From assembly GCF_010389155.1 (NCBI RefSeq), contig NC_057769.1:30070735-30134734 (forward strand): a stretch of 64,000 nt of DNA, in the 5' to 3' direction. Source of the stretch: Erigeron canadensis (lineage: Eukaryota; Streptophyta; Magnoliopsida; Asterales; Asteraceae). Shown here in pieces: positions 1-11,200 of this stretch. Position 1 is the stretch's first letter; each line of letters starts with the position of its first letter. The notes beneath the pieces are model-generated. The model was given only the letters and a program-made list of their open reading frames with translations. It had not been told where the DNA came from and ran no database searches. The position numbers and the translations under genes were made by a program.

Positions 1-197
1 CTGAGTGGTCATCACAATGACCCACATCTTAGTATCTAACAAGATAAAATGTCTGAAGGACGTTTATATTTAGAACCATATTTGAAATTTGAAAGATAAC
101 GAATTGAAACCATTTATTATGGATGCTCTAATGGATGTGTTAGAAAGAACGTCGTGTTGATGTATGATATATTTTTGATATTCTTTTGATTGTGTAG

Positions 198-3100
198 GAC
201 GTTGAACAAGCCGTGAAAGTTCTAGAAGCTACTCAAGGCATTCCTGATCCGGTATGTGATCATTAAAACTTAAACCTTAATCATTGATCCATAAAATACT
301 TAACCATCAAATGTTGCAGACCAGCTCGAGTCTGATTGAGGGCAGATGGCAATTGGTCTTCACAACAAGACCTGGAACTGCCTCCCCGATCCAGGTTACC
401 CTTCAACTCATCTCATATCAAGCTTTTATGCAAATGCTTTGCTCAAAATTTAACCAAAGTTTCATCATTTGATACGAACCAATGGCTTGTATCAAATGAT
501 AAGAACAATAACAAATGATAAGAACAATAACAAAGATAGACTGGTATTCGAGAACCAGTAAACTCCCAAATTAAACTAAATAAGAACAATAAACTTCTGA
601 TTAATATTCCACACCCCAAAATTACAGCCCTAATATTCTATTTATACTAATCCTATAGCTTGGTTAAAAAGCTAACTAAATAATAATAATAAATATATCA
701 ATAAAATACTTTCCTAATAATAATAATATTAATAAATAATGTGGAGACATATCATTACTCCCGCCCCAAACAACAAGTACCTTATCCTCAAGGTGTTTCC
801 TTAAAAAGTTCTCTCTAGTAGTTCCAGGATCCCAAATCTTGACTTGTAAATCCATAGCTTGCTGATCATAGTGAAATTGTAAAATAGACCCGATCATTGG
901 TTTGTCTTCCAACCTGTTAGCTTTATAAATTATGGTGTTTAATTGTAAATTTTCATTAGTGGAAGGGGCTTAGTGTTAATTAGACTTATGTATAAATATC
1001 CCCTTCCACCCCCATTTTGTAACCATATCCTAAACTCCTGTTCAACACAACTTGGCGAGTGTTTTGAAGACTACTCCATAGATATATTAAGCTGCCACTT
1101 CAACTTCGACATCATATCAGGTTTGAACTTTGAACATGTCATGGTTCTGCCCTATAACTTGAAGTATACTTCTGATAAAGATGTTTTCTTTCTGAGTAAT
1201 ATTATTTCCAATAGGAGGTTGACTAGGGAAATCTTTCAGCAAGGCAGCCTTACTGTTTTCAATAAACTTATTCTCTATATCTTCTGACACCACCATGATT
1301 TGTTCTATAAGAGCCACTTCTTCATCACATGGAGCAACCATAAACTCAGTTGTACTACCACCATCTTTGCTATTGTCTTCCACTGTGATAGGTCTGGTAG
1401 GTACAAAATATAACTGAGTTTTCGTGAGAATATTTTCACAGTCCCATTTATTTTCTGACTGTGACGTTTCCAGTTCACACCTTTCAGCAACAACAAGTCA
1501 GCAAGTTGGTCATGGATGTCCCATATATCCATCAGTATACTTTGTTGAACTATTGCCATTCTTTGTTCAGATCTCAACATCTCCTTTTGGATCTTGTGAA
1601 AAGTCTGCATACTAGCTCGATGTTCTTCCATTATCTTGGACCGAAGATACGCCATTGATTCAAGCAATTAAAAATAAATAAATATTTTTAATTCCGTGCT
1701 GTGAGCAGTGACGATGAACTAGTAAATGCAACAGTGTTTCCGGCGATGAACGGTACCCTCGTGAACAGTGGTTTGAAAAGTGTTTTTTTTGTGGATATCA
1801 CAGGTTGCAAGATCGATGCTCTGATACCAATTGATACGAACCAATGACTTGTATTAAATGATAAGAACAATAACAAAGATAGGCTGGTATTCGAGAACCA
1901 GTAAACTCCCAAGTTAAACTAAACAAGAACAATAAACTTCTAACTAATATTCCACACCCCAAAATTACAGCCCTAATATATTATTTATACTAATCCTATA
2001 GCTTGGTTAACAAGCTAACTAAATAATAATAATAATAAATATATCAATAAAATACTTTCCTAATAATAATAATACTAATAAATAATAAATAATGTGGAGA
2101 CGTATCATCATTCTTGTAGAGAACATTTGTTGGGGTCGATTTGTTCAGTGTATTTCAAGAAATTTATCTTCAGACAAATGATCCCCGAGTTTCAAATATT
2201 GTCAAATTCTCGGATGCAATAGGTGAGCTTAAAGTTGAGGTATGTATGTCTTTGTTCATCCACACAGCTATATATCATTGCACTTTGACATATATTTGAT
2301 TGTGTGTTTGACCTGCATGTATAACTTAGGCTGCAGCTACAATCAAAGACGAGAAAAGAATTCTTTTCCGTTTTGATAAAGCTGCATTTTCACTCAAGTT
2401 TCTCCCTTTCAAAGTACCATACCCCGTGCCTTTTAGACTCCTTGGTGATGAAGCTAAGGGTTGGTTAGATACGACATATTTGTCGAAATCAGGGAACCTT
2501 CGTATCTCAAGAGGAAATAAGGTAACTTTGATATGCAGTTAGCCAAGTTCGATTTGCTTTTTTCTTGAATTTAATAACCACCAGCTATGTTGGTATAGTG
2601 CAGGGGACGACATTTGTACTTCAGAAACAAACAGACCCACGACAAAAATTTCTTTCTGCAGTTTCCTCTGGTAGATCAGTGATTCAGGTGCCATTTTAAA
2701 TCTCTAAATTGAGTTTGGAGTGTTTACATTAGACAATTTTATTAAAAATTTGTCTTCTTGCAGGCAATTGATGAGTTTGTTTCGCTAAATCAAAAGGGAG
2801 AACAAAATCTTGTTGAAGGCGAATGGCAAATGATTTGGAGTTCACAGGTCAGTTTTTAAGAGTTGGGATTGGCGATCTGCTCATAGTGTCTGAGATTTAT
2901 GTATCATAAATAAAACCCTGGAAATGATTCTGATATGTTAAGTCTTTTTCTCAGATGGAAACAGATAGTTGGATAGAAAATGCAGCCAACGGTCTTATGG
3001 GCTCACAGGTAAATTCGAGTCTTGACAGTTATTTGGTACATACTGATTTGCCTCACTCTGACCATGACTATCCCGCCTTCTTACTCTAACGTAACTATGT

Positions 3101-3551
3101 TTAGATTGTCAAAGAGAATGGGAGACTTAAGTTTCTGGTTGACATAGTTTTTGGGTTCAAGTTCTCCATGAATGGAAATTTTGAGTAAGTTTTTTATACA
3201 TTTTTTCCAAGTTAGTTACAAACTAGCAAATTTAGTATCATAACAATAACAATGGGTAAAGTTATACTTACACCTTGCTCTCTGGATGCAGGAAATCCAG
3301 CACCAACGTGTATGATGTGACGATGGATGATGGTGCAATCGTGATTGGTCCATACGGGCTTCCAGTCGAGCTAGTAACCAAATTCAAATTGGAAGTGTTG
3401 TAAGGATTCTAAACTTATCTTTTGCGCCTTTTGTTTGTCATTATTGGACTTGTTATGATTTTTTTTGTTTCTCAGATACTCCGATGACAAGATCAGGATC
3501 ACTCGAGGGTATAGCAATATTCTTTTTGTTCACCTTCGTGTTGACAGTTGA
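198..3551 (+). CDS. PAP12: Plastid-lipid-associated protein 12-like (fibrillin family), 3' part of gene
   Basis: Visible exons: 198-251, 320-394, 2120-2239, 2330-2521, 2604-2687, 2764-2847, 2955-3008, 3105-3184, 3292-3399, 3476-3551 (TGA at 3549). Lengths and phases agree across every junction. The product contains two PAP/fibrillin-type segments. The first starts at the LIEGRWQLVFTTRPG motif and continues through DLFSVFQEIYLQTNDPRVSN. The second starts at LVEGEWQMIWSSQ and ends YSDDKIRITRGYSNILFVHL. This order matches the probable plastid-lipid-associated protein 12 of Arabidopsis (At1g51110 as I recall it). Fibrillins are plastid lipocalin-like proteins of plastoglobules and thylakoids that bind lipids and affect stress tolerance. 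The N-terminus with the expected transit peptide lies upstream of the window. Intron 320-394/2120-2239 is enlarged by an LTR element at 470-2107. No internal stop was seen. I am confident of the family and fairly confident of the subgroup. Confidence 0.9.
470..754 (-). repeat. 3' LTR of the element in PAP12
   Basis: 285 bp, TGATACG...TATCA. It is the downstream LTR when the element is read on the minus strand. It contains an extra short repeat of ATGATAAGAACAATAACAA near 498-532 that the partner LTR lacks. Confidence 0.88.
1832..2107 (-). repeat. 5' LTR of the element in PAP12
   Basis: 276 bp, closely similar to 470-754. It is adjacent to the tRNA-Met primer-binding site on the minus strand. 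The PAP12 exon starts only 13 bp beyond it, at 2120, so the branch point and polypyrimidine tract of this intron now lie inside or next to transposon sequence. Confidence 0.88.
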
Positions 3552-5351
3552 TCAAAATTGTACTTGAATTTCTGTTACAGTAAGTTCCCTGTTGACTGTT
3601 GTCCTTTCAAGACCTAAGAAACAACCAAAGTCAACTTACTGACAGTATTAGAACTCCATTATCTCAGGTTGAAGAACATTAAAGATTTGTTGATGATCAT
3701 ACAATTGGTGATAATTATATGTTACATAGTTCTTTTTGGTCTGTTATAGAAACGAATTCAAAACTGTAATTAAGGTTGTTTTCCAATATATTCTGTGCAG
3801 TTTTTTGTTGTGTATTTGTTTGTTTGTCTTTTTGTGTATTTTGCAAATTGGGTTCTAATTTTAGCCATGTTTGTTGTTTTTTACATGGACGGTTTGTAAG
3901 TCAACGGGCAATTCAGTCATGTTACCTGTTTTTTTTGTCGATGATTAATACAAGTGAACAAGAGGTGATAACCTTTTATCTAAAAAGTTCTCATTACCAT
4001 ATTTGGCCACAAAATATAAGCCCAAAAACATGTTGATATATATTTAAGTAAACATATATCGCAAGTATTTAAACAAATACAAAACATGTTGATATATATT
4101 TAAGTAAACATACATCACAAGTATTTAAACAAATACAATTAGATGTGACATCTGAGGCATAACAAAAATTATACAAAGCAAGATTAAATTATGAATAGAC
4201 CAGAAGAAAGTGATCACAAGAACAGATATGATACATTGATACCACATTTCAAAAACAAATTATTATTTAGAATCTATACTTGTTTATGCTTAGAACATTA
4301 TGATATACACGTTTTTAATCATGATTATCTTTTTACTAGAAATGAAGATGTATTCGTTTGTGAGTGGAAGAGTTTTCATTTGAAATAAGCATCTGTTTTG
4401 GTGCTTTAACCTTTTACATCATTTAGAAAATAAGCTAATATCCATAAATTGGTTTTTGTATAACAAGTGTATTTCTAATGGGCAAAGGTCACCTATTCAA
4501 ATAGATCAAAATCCTGTGAAGTTGAAATCAACTTGATAAGCCAAATTATGAAATCAACATCATAAGTCATGTTAAAAGTGTTATAAGTAGGAAAGAACAT
4601 AATAAGTCCTTAATTTTAATTAGTTTGTAGGTCTAAATTTTCATTTACTATTTTGTAACTGGCAAGTTACTGGTCAACATGCAACATGCCTAGGATCGCG
4701 ATCCATTTACATATGGACATAATAATGCCAATTTTAAAGGTTGTTAACAAGTCTGAATTTGATATGATGAACACTGAAAAAAATTATTAAAAAAAAACAC
4801 AAATAAACCAAAAACAAAATCACATGATGCCAATGACATTGCCAACCATGTCATATTGTCATGTACTTCATCACTAAACGGTACACTTTTAGCTACTTAG
4901 AGATGAGCTTTGAATTTTGGGCATGCAATCCATGTGTCTTGAAATAAATTACAAAGAAAACACAGAACAAAGCATTTCTTTGGTGTAATTTGGAATGTAA
5001 TCAAATTAGCATGCAATGCAACTTTCCAATCAGTACTACTTTTTAGTCACTGAAAACAAATATTATGTAAAACATTAGGCAAGTGTTTAAATCAAAGTTA
5101 TGCATAGGTGGTTCAACAACATTATTTAGGAGTGCAACATACGAAGTACATAACCTTACCTAAAACCTTCTTTATCCTCTTCCAAAACATAAAAACAAAA
5201 ACAAAAACCAAAAAAAAATGCAAAAATAACAAACAAAACCAAACCATAGAAAACCTCCAAACTTATTTGCACATTTGGATAGACTTGGTTTCATCATCAT
5301 AATACTTGATAGTAAACACAGACAATACATTGAACTCTAAAAGTTGTTACT
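3552..5351. other. Intergenic region between convergent PAP12 and the 5352-6659 gene
   Basis: AT-rich. The first few hundred bases are the likely 3'UTR of PAP12. The short open frames here (for example around 3776-4036 and 4191-4388) have no recognisable composition or motif. Apart from one tandem repeat at 4025-4136 nothing is seen. Confidence 0.6.
4025..4136. repeat. Tandem duplication, 56-bp unit, two copies
   Basis: The unit beginning AAAACATGTTGATATATA recurs after 56 bases (C of AAAAC at 4029 and 4085) with only a few substitutions. It is a simple local duplication. Confidence 0.85.
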
Positions 5352-6659
5352 TCATTCATCCTTAGCAAGTCCTTTATTGGCATCTTCTACTTCTTTAGTA
5401 CTAAATCCCTCGACATGTTTTTCATGATCATCATCTCCTGCTGTTGCCTCATTATTGTTTTCTTTCTTAGTTTCGATATCTTCTGTATCGTCTTCTTCCA
5501 TACAAACATCTGTTGTTACATTAGTACCATGTTCTGTTTCTTGCATACCCTTTTCAATGCTGCTCTCAGATTGCTTAAATTCAACATCTGCATTATTATT
5601 CTCTTCCGAATTTTGACTCCTTTCTACGTTTTCCCTCATTACATCGTTGTTGTCTTCCATAGACGGACCATAACCCCTACTACTCTCGCTCTCGTTATCA
5701 GAATCATTCTCTACAACCTCTTCATTATTAACGCGTTCTGACACACCCCCACTTTGTCGTTCAAGACGCTGCAACCGCATTCTCAAATCATCAAACTCCC
5801 TTTCCATCAAAAACAACCTTTCTTTCAATATCAAATTCTCTTCTTCCAACTGCGCTATATGCGTATCCTGATCATCCACTCTATTCTCCAAATTATAACT
5901 AGTATGATCTACACCACCACCACTATAATTCGGATAAATCATCTCAAACCGACTCAAATCATGATCCAATCTCCTTTCCACTTCCACATGTTCTTCCACA
6001 TCACTCTCACTCGATTCTCCTCCTTCATCGTCCTCATCCTCCTCACCCGCCTCACCGTCATTCCCATTTCCGGGTGACCTTAACCTAATCAAACCTTTCA
6101 TTGACCCATAACCATCTACACCCCATTCCTCTTTAGCCATATCTACTAGAACCTCCCTAGAGGGAGAAAAAATCGGGGTGGGCAACACTGCTGGTGTCAC
6201 CGGACAAGGTGACACCAACGATGTAATCCCACCCGCTTTCTTAGCACGAATCAAAAACGATGTCGTGTTCCTAGGGGCAAATGGGGCTGATCTACCCCCA
6301 TAATTATTATTATTATACTTCTTTTTAGGAAAATATCTCCTAGCTTTTAACCTATTTTGTTGTTGCAATTCATTCAATGTTGGTGGATTATATCCACCAC
6401 TACTATTACTATTATTAACTCCTATAATTGTTTTGTTAGAATTCCACTTTTCATTATTCAATCCCTTCTTATTTTTCCAACTATTCTTACTTCGTTGTCC
6501 GATCGATGGGACAACAGAAGTCTGAGGTGGGGGCCACATTCCGTATCCCCCGCCCCCACGGTGGGTGGACATCGACCCACCACTAACACCCTGTACAAAC
6601 ATTTGGGAATTCTGATTATTCATTACAGGTTGACCCATATTCATCTGATTGTTTGCCAT
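5352..6659 (-). CDS. Asn-rich acidic coiled-coil protein, unrecognised, intronless
   Basis: A single 435-residue open frame. I do not recognise the protein with confidence; I have a weak memory of similar plant proteins labelled PRLI-interacting factor. Residues 1-125 are rich in Asn, Gly and Met, with basic patches (ARRYFPKKKY near 107-115). Residues about 127-195 form an ordered, conserved-looking block containing NTTSFLIRAKKAGG, SPCPVTPAVLPTPIFSPS and EEWGVDGYGSMKGLIRLR. Residues 202-228 are almost pure Asp/Glu/Ser/Gly. Residues about 255-302 have a heptad pattern typical of a coiled coil (LEEENLILKERLFLMEREFD). The C-terminal 130 residues are acidic and low in complexity. There is no signal peptide or membrane segment. 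The basic and acidic blocks suggest a nuclear or RNA/chromatin-associated protein, which is inference. A TATA element lies about 330 bp upstream on the same strand. Reality as a gene is strongly supported by frame length and promoter. Confidence 0.85.
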   Translation of the reverse strand: MANNQMNMGQPVMNNQNSQMFVQGVSGGSMSTHRGGGGYGMWPPPQTSVVPSIGQRSKNSWKNKKGLNNEKWNSNKTIIGVNNSNSSGGYNPPTLNELQQQNRLKARRYFPKKKYNNNNYGGRSAPFAPRNTTSFLIRAKKAGGITSLVSPCPVTPAVLPTPIFSPSREVLVDMAKEEWGVDGYGSMKGLIRLRSPGNGNDGEAGEEDEDDEGGESSESDVEEHVEVERRLDHDLSRFEMIYPNYSGGGVDHTSYNLENRVDDQDTHIAQLEEENLILKERLFLMEREFDDLRMRLQRLERQSGGVSERVNNEEVVENDSDNESESSRGYGPSMEDNNDVMRENVERSQNSEENNNADVEFKQSESSIEKGMQETEHGTNVTTDVCMEEDDTEDIETKKENNNEATAGDDDHEKHVEGFSTKEVEDANKGLAKDE

Positions 6660-6990
6660 CTGATCTTACAAACAAAATTATATAAACTAATTTAATTTAA
6701 TTTAAAAAACCCCTAATACAACACAATAAATATTAGGAAAAAAAATAGAAAAAACCCTAAAATAAAATAAGGAGACAAAAAGCTGATGTTAGATATTAAC
6801 GATGATAAGATCTGGAAGGTAAATAATAAATAAAATTAAAGGTTTGAATTTTTAAATTTGGACAGATAATTGTTTTGTTGTGTTTTTGTGATGTTTTTAG
6901 AGAGAAATTGTAATTGAAAGAAAATGTAAAAAGGAAGGGAAAGCGTGTGGTTTATGATTATGTGGAGGCGAATAAAAGGGAGGGGATGGA

Positions 6991-7001
6991 ATTATATATA
7001 G
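6991..7001 (-). promoter_or_regulatory. TATA box of the 5352-6659 gene
   Basis: On the minus strand the sequence reads CCTATATATAAT. It is the only strong TATA element upstream of the ATG at 6659 and implies transcription starting near 6960-6965 with a 5' leader of about 300 nt. Confidence 0.6.
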
Positions 7002-7009
7002 GCAGGTGT

Positions 7010-7967
7010 AATGGATGATGTGTGCGATGGACGGATGGGATTGATTTGTTTAATCTGATGGCTAAGATTGGGGGTTTTAAGCGAATTAGCGTCGGTTAAT
7101 GAAGGATACGAACGAATACGAAATTACGAATATTTAAGGAAGTACTGTTTCCTTTTATAAAATTTCAATGATAAAAATGGTGTGAAAAACGCTAAATATA
7201 GCCATTGGTTTAAGTTTTTTTTTACAATTCCAATCTAATTCACAGTGAAGACATGTCCATCACTCCTTATTATAATCAAAATTCATATTCTAAACATCAA
7301 AAACCTCAAATATAGCCATTGGTTTAAGTTATCGTGCATAAAAAAAATTTTTTTATCTTTCATATTAAAAGTTCAAACTTAAATTTATGTTAAATGTAGA
7401 ACTATTTAATGAATTTAACTACATCCCTTAAACTGCGTTTAACAAAACCCAAATAGTATTAGTGTCCATTTAATGAATGGGACTTTATTAAAACTTAATA
7501 CTTTGAGGTTTTCGATTTAATAATAAATTTAGCCAAAGTATTTTTTTTAACCGAAAAAGAGGATTTTTTGAACATTACAAAATTTACTCTCGATGTTAAA
7601 TCATTATAGATAGAGGTAATATTCCTGAACCAAAATTTTTTTTAAAAAAGGTATTAAGCATTTTTATTTCGAAAGAACTCAGTTTTTTACGGATTAAGAC
7701 AATGTATGATAGATCTCTTATTATCGAATCACGACAGGAAATTTTTAAACGAAATTTACCATTAAAAAAAAATGTGTTAGTGTAACCAATGTGTTTTGCA
7801 CGTATCCTGTGCCTTTGTTGTCACCCATCGTCAGGGCTCCAACAAAAGTATCCAATTAGGCCTATAAAATAAACCAATTAGCCCAGGCAAACCCAAACTT
7901 GTAAAACAAACTAGCCCATATGAATTAAAATAAACATATACTACACAAAAAAAAAACAAATAACTTA
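7010..7967. other. Intergenic, no gene seen
   Basis: AT-rich sequence. The phrase AAATATAGCCATTGGTTTAAG occurs at about 7194 and again at about 7307, suggesting an old local duplication. No open frame of interest. Confidence 0.5.
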
Positions 7968-8130
7968 TGCGGATTTTGAGCCCCAATAGTTCGACGGTGT
8001 ATGAGGAGGTTAAGATGTAGGCAGACCTTACCTTTACTTAAGTAGAGAGGCTGTTTCAGTTTCTACCTAAATGGTAGAAAAAGCCCTCCGACCTTTGCAT
8101 GGGATGACTAGGGTAACTGATCCAACATGC
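7968..8130 (-). mobile_element. Internally deleted SINE copy, antisense, just upstream of PES
   Basis: The plus strand reads GGATTTTGAGCCC..., GGTTAAGATGTAGGCAGACC, CTACCTAAATGGTAGAAA, CCTTTGCATGGGAT, which is the reverse complement of the body of the complete SINE at 46062-46310. The tRNA-like head (box B and most of box A) is missing; only GATCCAAC of the head remains. It ends about 95 bp before the PES start codon, so it probably lies in the PES promoter or 5'UTR. Confidence 0.75.
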
Positions 8131-8225
8131 TTCTTTACTACACAAAAAAATATAAAATAAAAATACAAAGGGTTTTACAAAGTACAAACTAATATTAGGG
8201 TTTATCAAAGAATTACTCTGAAACC

Positions 8226-11200
8226 ATGCCGAAGCATTACAGACCAGCTGTATGCTCAATCAAATTTCTTATTTTTATTTGTTATATATATTTATATAGA
8301 TATATATAAGTTCTGATGATGTAATTTGAATAAAATTTGCAGGGGAAAAAGAAAGAAGGAAACGCAGCTAGATATATAACAAGGTCACAAGCTGTTAAGT
8401 ATCTTCAAGCCAGTCTCTCTGTTTTCAGGTATATAGCTATATATATATATATATATTGCATTTATATATATTGATTTGTTGAATGCCAGTATAATGATAG
8501 ATACAGAAAGGACTAAAGATTTTAAAATTCTTTTTATAAAAAGTGGAGGTGAAATTTTTAGTCAAGAAGAATATTTTTTGTTGTAAGATTTATGTTTAGA
8601 CTTATTAAAAATTCAAACTTTTTTTGTGGGTTATGTTAATATGGTTGTATAGTTTCGAAATTTGAGAATTAAGTGGTTGGTTAGTTAAGGCGATTTATGG
8701 TCGGAGTCACCTTCATTAGGTAAGGGGTAAGTAATAAGAGTTTAACAACTATGACAATAAGAATGGCATTTGGCTGCAGTGAGGAAGTAGTCAAATTTAG
8801 CTTGTTTAGCAACGCAGAGTCCGATACTCTTATTCGAGGTTTTCAAGTTAATGTTTACTGCAGTGTGTCAAAATGCCAATCTTTGAATTTAAATCAGTAA
8901 TTAACTAGAGTGCGCCAAAAAGCCAACATTTGAATTTGAACTAGTAATTAACTAGCTTAATGTGAAAATCTGTATTGGGTTATTTAATGGAGATTGACAA
9001 CGTAGAATCTGATGAGATGTATATTTGTTGATAGTTGTATCCAGCTATGCATGTATAGATGTATATTTGTTGATAGTTGTAATCAACTAGGCACTAGCTA
9101 AAATGTATATATGCATAGAGTTATACATGTATATTTGTTTACCACAAAAGGAGGTAGGCAACCTGCCTCTATGTAGTTACCAAGGAAGTTGACCGGCTTA
9201 GTCTATAGTATAATCCTGTAAATAGTTGTAACCTCTAAAGATATTCTTCATTTTGCTGTGTGTTTAACATTTCAAGTGTTTCTGTTTTTACTTTAATGCG
9301 AGATTATGAAATTTTGAAGGGTGTTCTTAAACAAGGTATTCACTGTTCGGATTTTTTGATATGATAGGCGATTATGTATCTTCAAAGGTGTTTTTCCCCG
9401 GGACCCAAAGAAGAAGGTGAAAGGAAACCACCATACTTATTATCACATGAAGGATATTTTGTTTCTTAAACATAAGCCACTTCTTGATAAGTTCCGTGAG
9501 ATGCGGGCATATGAGAAAAAGGTAAAGAAAGCCGTATCTAAGAAGAACAAGGATCTTGCTGAACGCTTGTTGACCCGAAAACCTTCTTACACTCTGGATA
9601 TGCTTATTAGAGAGAGGTTGGTCGTACTATATCAACGTGACTACATTCATAGCATTTTCACCTATCATTACTCATTGATTAGTAAATTGTGTTGCCTTTA
9701 GATATTCAAAGTTCATTGATGCATTGAGAGATTTGGATGACTGTCTCACCATGGTGCATCTTTTTGCCACATTACCTGCCATAGAGAGGAAAATATTCAA
9801 GCTGAGCGAATCCATAACTGTCAAGGGTATGCTTTCCAATATTTCATTTGATAGTGAATTGTTAAGGACATTATGTCTTAACTTTTGTTCATTTCTGATA
9901 TTGTATAATATTTGTATCATCGTATGTCCTATCTGGTAATATAATGTTATATATGTCGTTGTAGGTTAAGCCTTGAGTGGCAGGCATACATATCTCGAAC
10001 TCATAAGCTGCGTAAGGCTTTCATATCTGTGAAAGGCATATATTACCAGGTACGGTGATCAATGCATACACATTCTTTGTGCATATATACAGTATACGTT
10101 ATAGAACATAATATGTAACTAATATGAGTGTACAATTAAACCCTGTTCAGGCAGAGGTTGATGGGCAAAAAGTCACATGGTTGACTCCTCATGCACTACA
10201 GCAAGTCATGCCTCAAGATGTAGATTTTAAGATCATGCTTACATTCTTGGAGTTCTATGAGGTTTGTGGTAATTGAGTTCATATACATGTGTTATGGATG
10301 TTATATCGGCACTAATTTATGCATATCTTTTTTATTCTTACTTGTTCTAACATATACTTTGGTTAAATTTTATATGCAGACTCTCCTTGGTTTTGTCAAT
10401 CTCAGACTCTATCATTCAATCAATTTAAAATATCCACCTATTCTTGATCCTCGTTTGAAAGCTTTAGCAGCAGGTATGAACTTGCTATCTTGTGTTTAGC
10501 TGTTGATGGATCACTATATTTGTGCGTTGCTTTGTGGAAGAATTTTTGGTGTCTTGTGTTTTGGAGATGTTCACTATTTTTGAAAATTTTGCAGATTTAT
10601 ATGCTTTGACAAGGTATGTTGATGCGGAAAACCGGACAAATGGAGCAAGTACCGAAGAGTCTGAGCTTAGACTAGCTCAACTTCAAGACCAGCTTCCTGC
10701 TAATGAACCAGGTGCATTAATGCACCTGGTTGATGCTGCTGCTGAGGAGAACGAGGATGATGAAGAAACAAAGGCCTGTAAAACCCTCTTTCAAAATAAG
10801 ACATTCTTCTTGGGTCGTGAGGTATGATCAATGTCTGGTCAGAATTGTAGTCTTGAGATTATGTAGTCTTGACTTTTAACTTGGCATATTTGTGTGCGCA
10901 AGATTTAGTCTTTAAAGTAAGTCTGTCTGTGTGTTTTAGGTTCCAAGGGAGTCGTTACTCTTTGTGATTACTGCATTTGGTGGTGTGGTTTCATGGGATG
11001 GGGAAGGAGCTCCATTGAGGAATCTGATCAGAGCATTAATTATCAGGTATGCCATTTTACAAGGAAAGCTTTTAGTTGCATAAATCTTGTTAGACGTCAA
11101 TATTTTATTATCTACTTTTAGCAAATGCCTTCATAGGTCTGCTTTACCTGGTATGTTGTGCAGATTGTTGATCGGCCAACCCAAAATCACCGGTTTATAT

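Larger units (their letters stand above)
470..2107 (-). mobile_element. Non-autonomous LTR retrotransposon (Ty3/gypsy-derived) in a PAP12 intron
   Basis: Two direct LTRs, 470-754 and 1832-2107, both begin TGATACGAACC and end TATCA. The element is flanked by a perfect 5-bp target duplication TCATT (465-469 and 2108-2112). On the minus strand a primer-binding site TGGTATCAGAGC (initiator tRNA-Met type) abuts the LTR at about 1819-1830, and a purine tract GGGGCGGGAGTAA precedes the other LTR at about 755-770, so the element runs antisense to the host gene. The internal 1.08 kb holds only remnants: a gag-like stretch on the minus strand (1305-1667, rich in EEHRASMQ / RSEQRM-type residues) and a pol 3'-end remnant carrying LEDKV...GGSND just before the purine tract. 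No protease, RT or integrase is present, so it must have been moved by another element. The LTRs differ at a limited number of positions, mostly short indels in AT-rich repeats. Confidence 0.9.

Noticed and set aside
3776..4388. Two short open frames after PAP12
   Set aside because: Composition typical of chance frames; one overlaps the 56-bp tandem repeat.
5415..6695. Plus-strand frames across the 5352-6659 gene
   Set aside because: Mirror frames of the real minus-strand gene.
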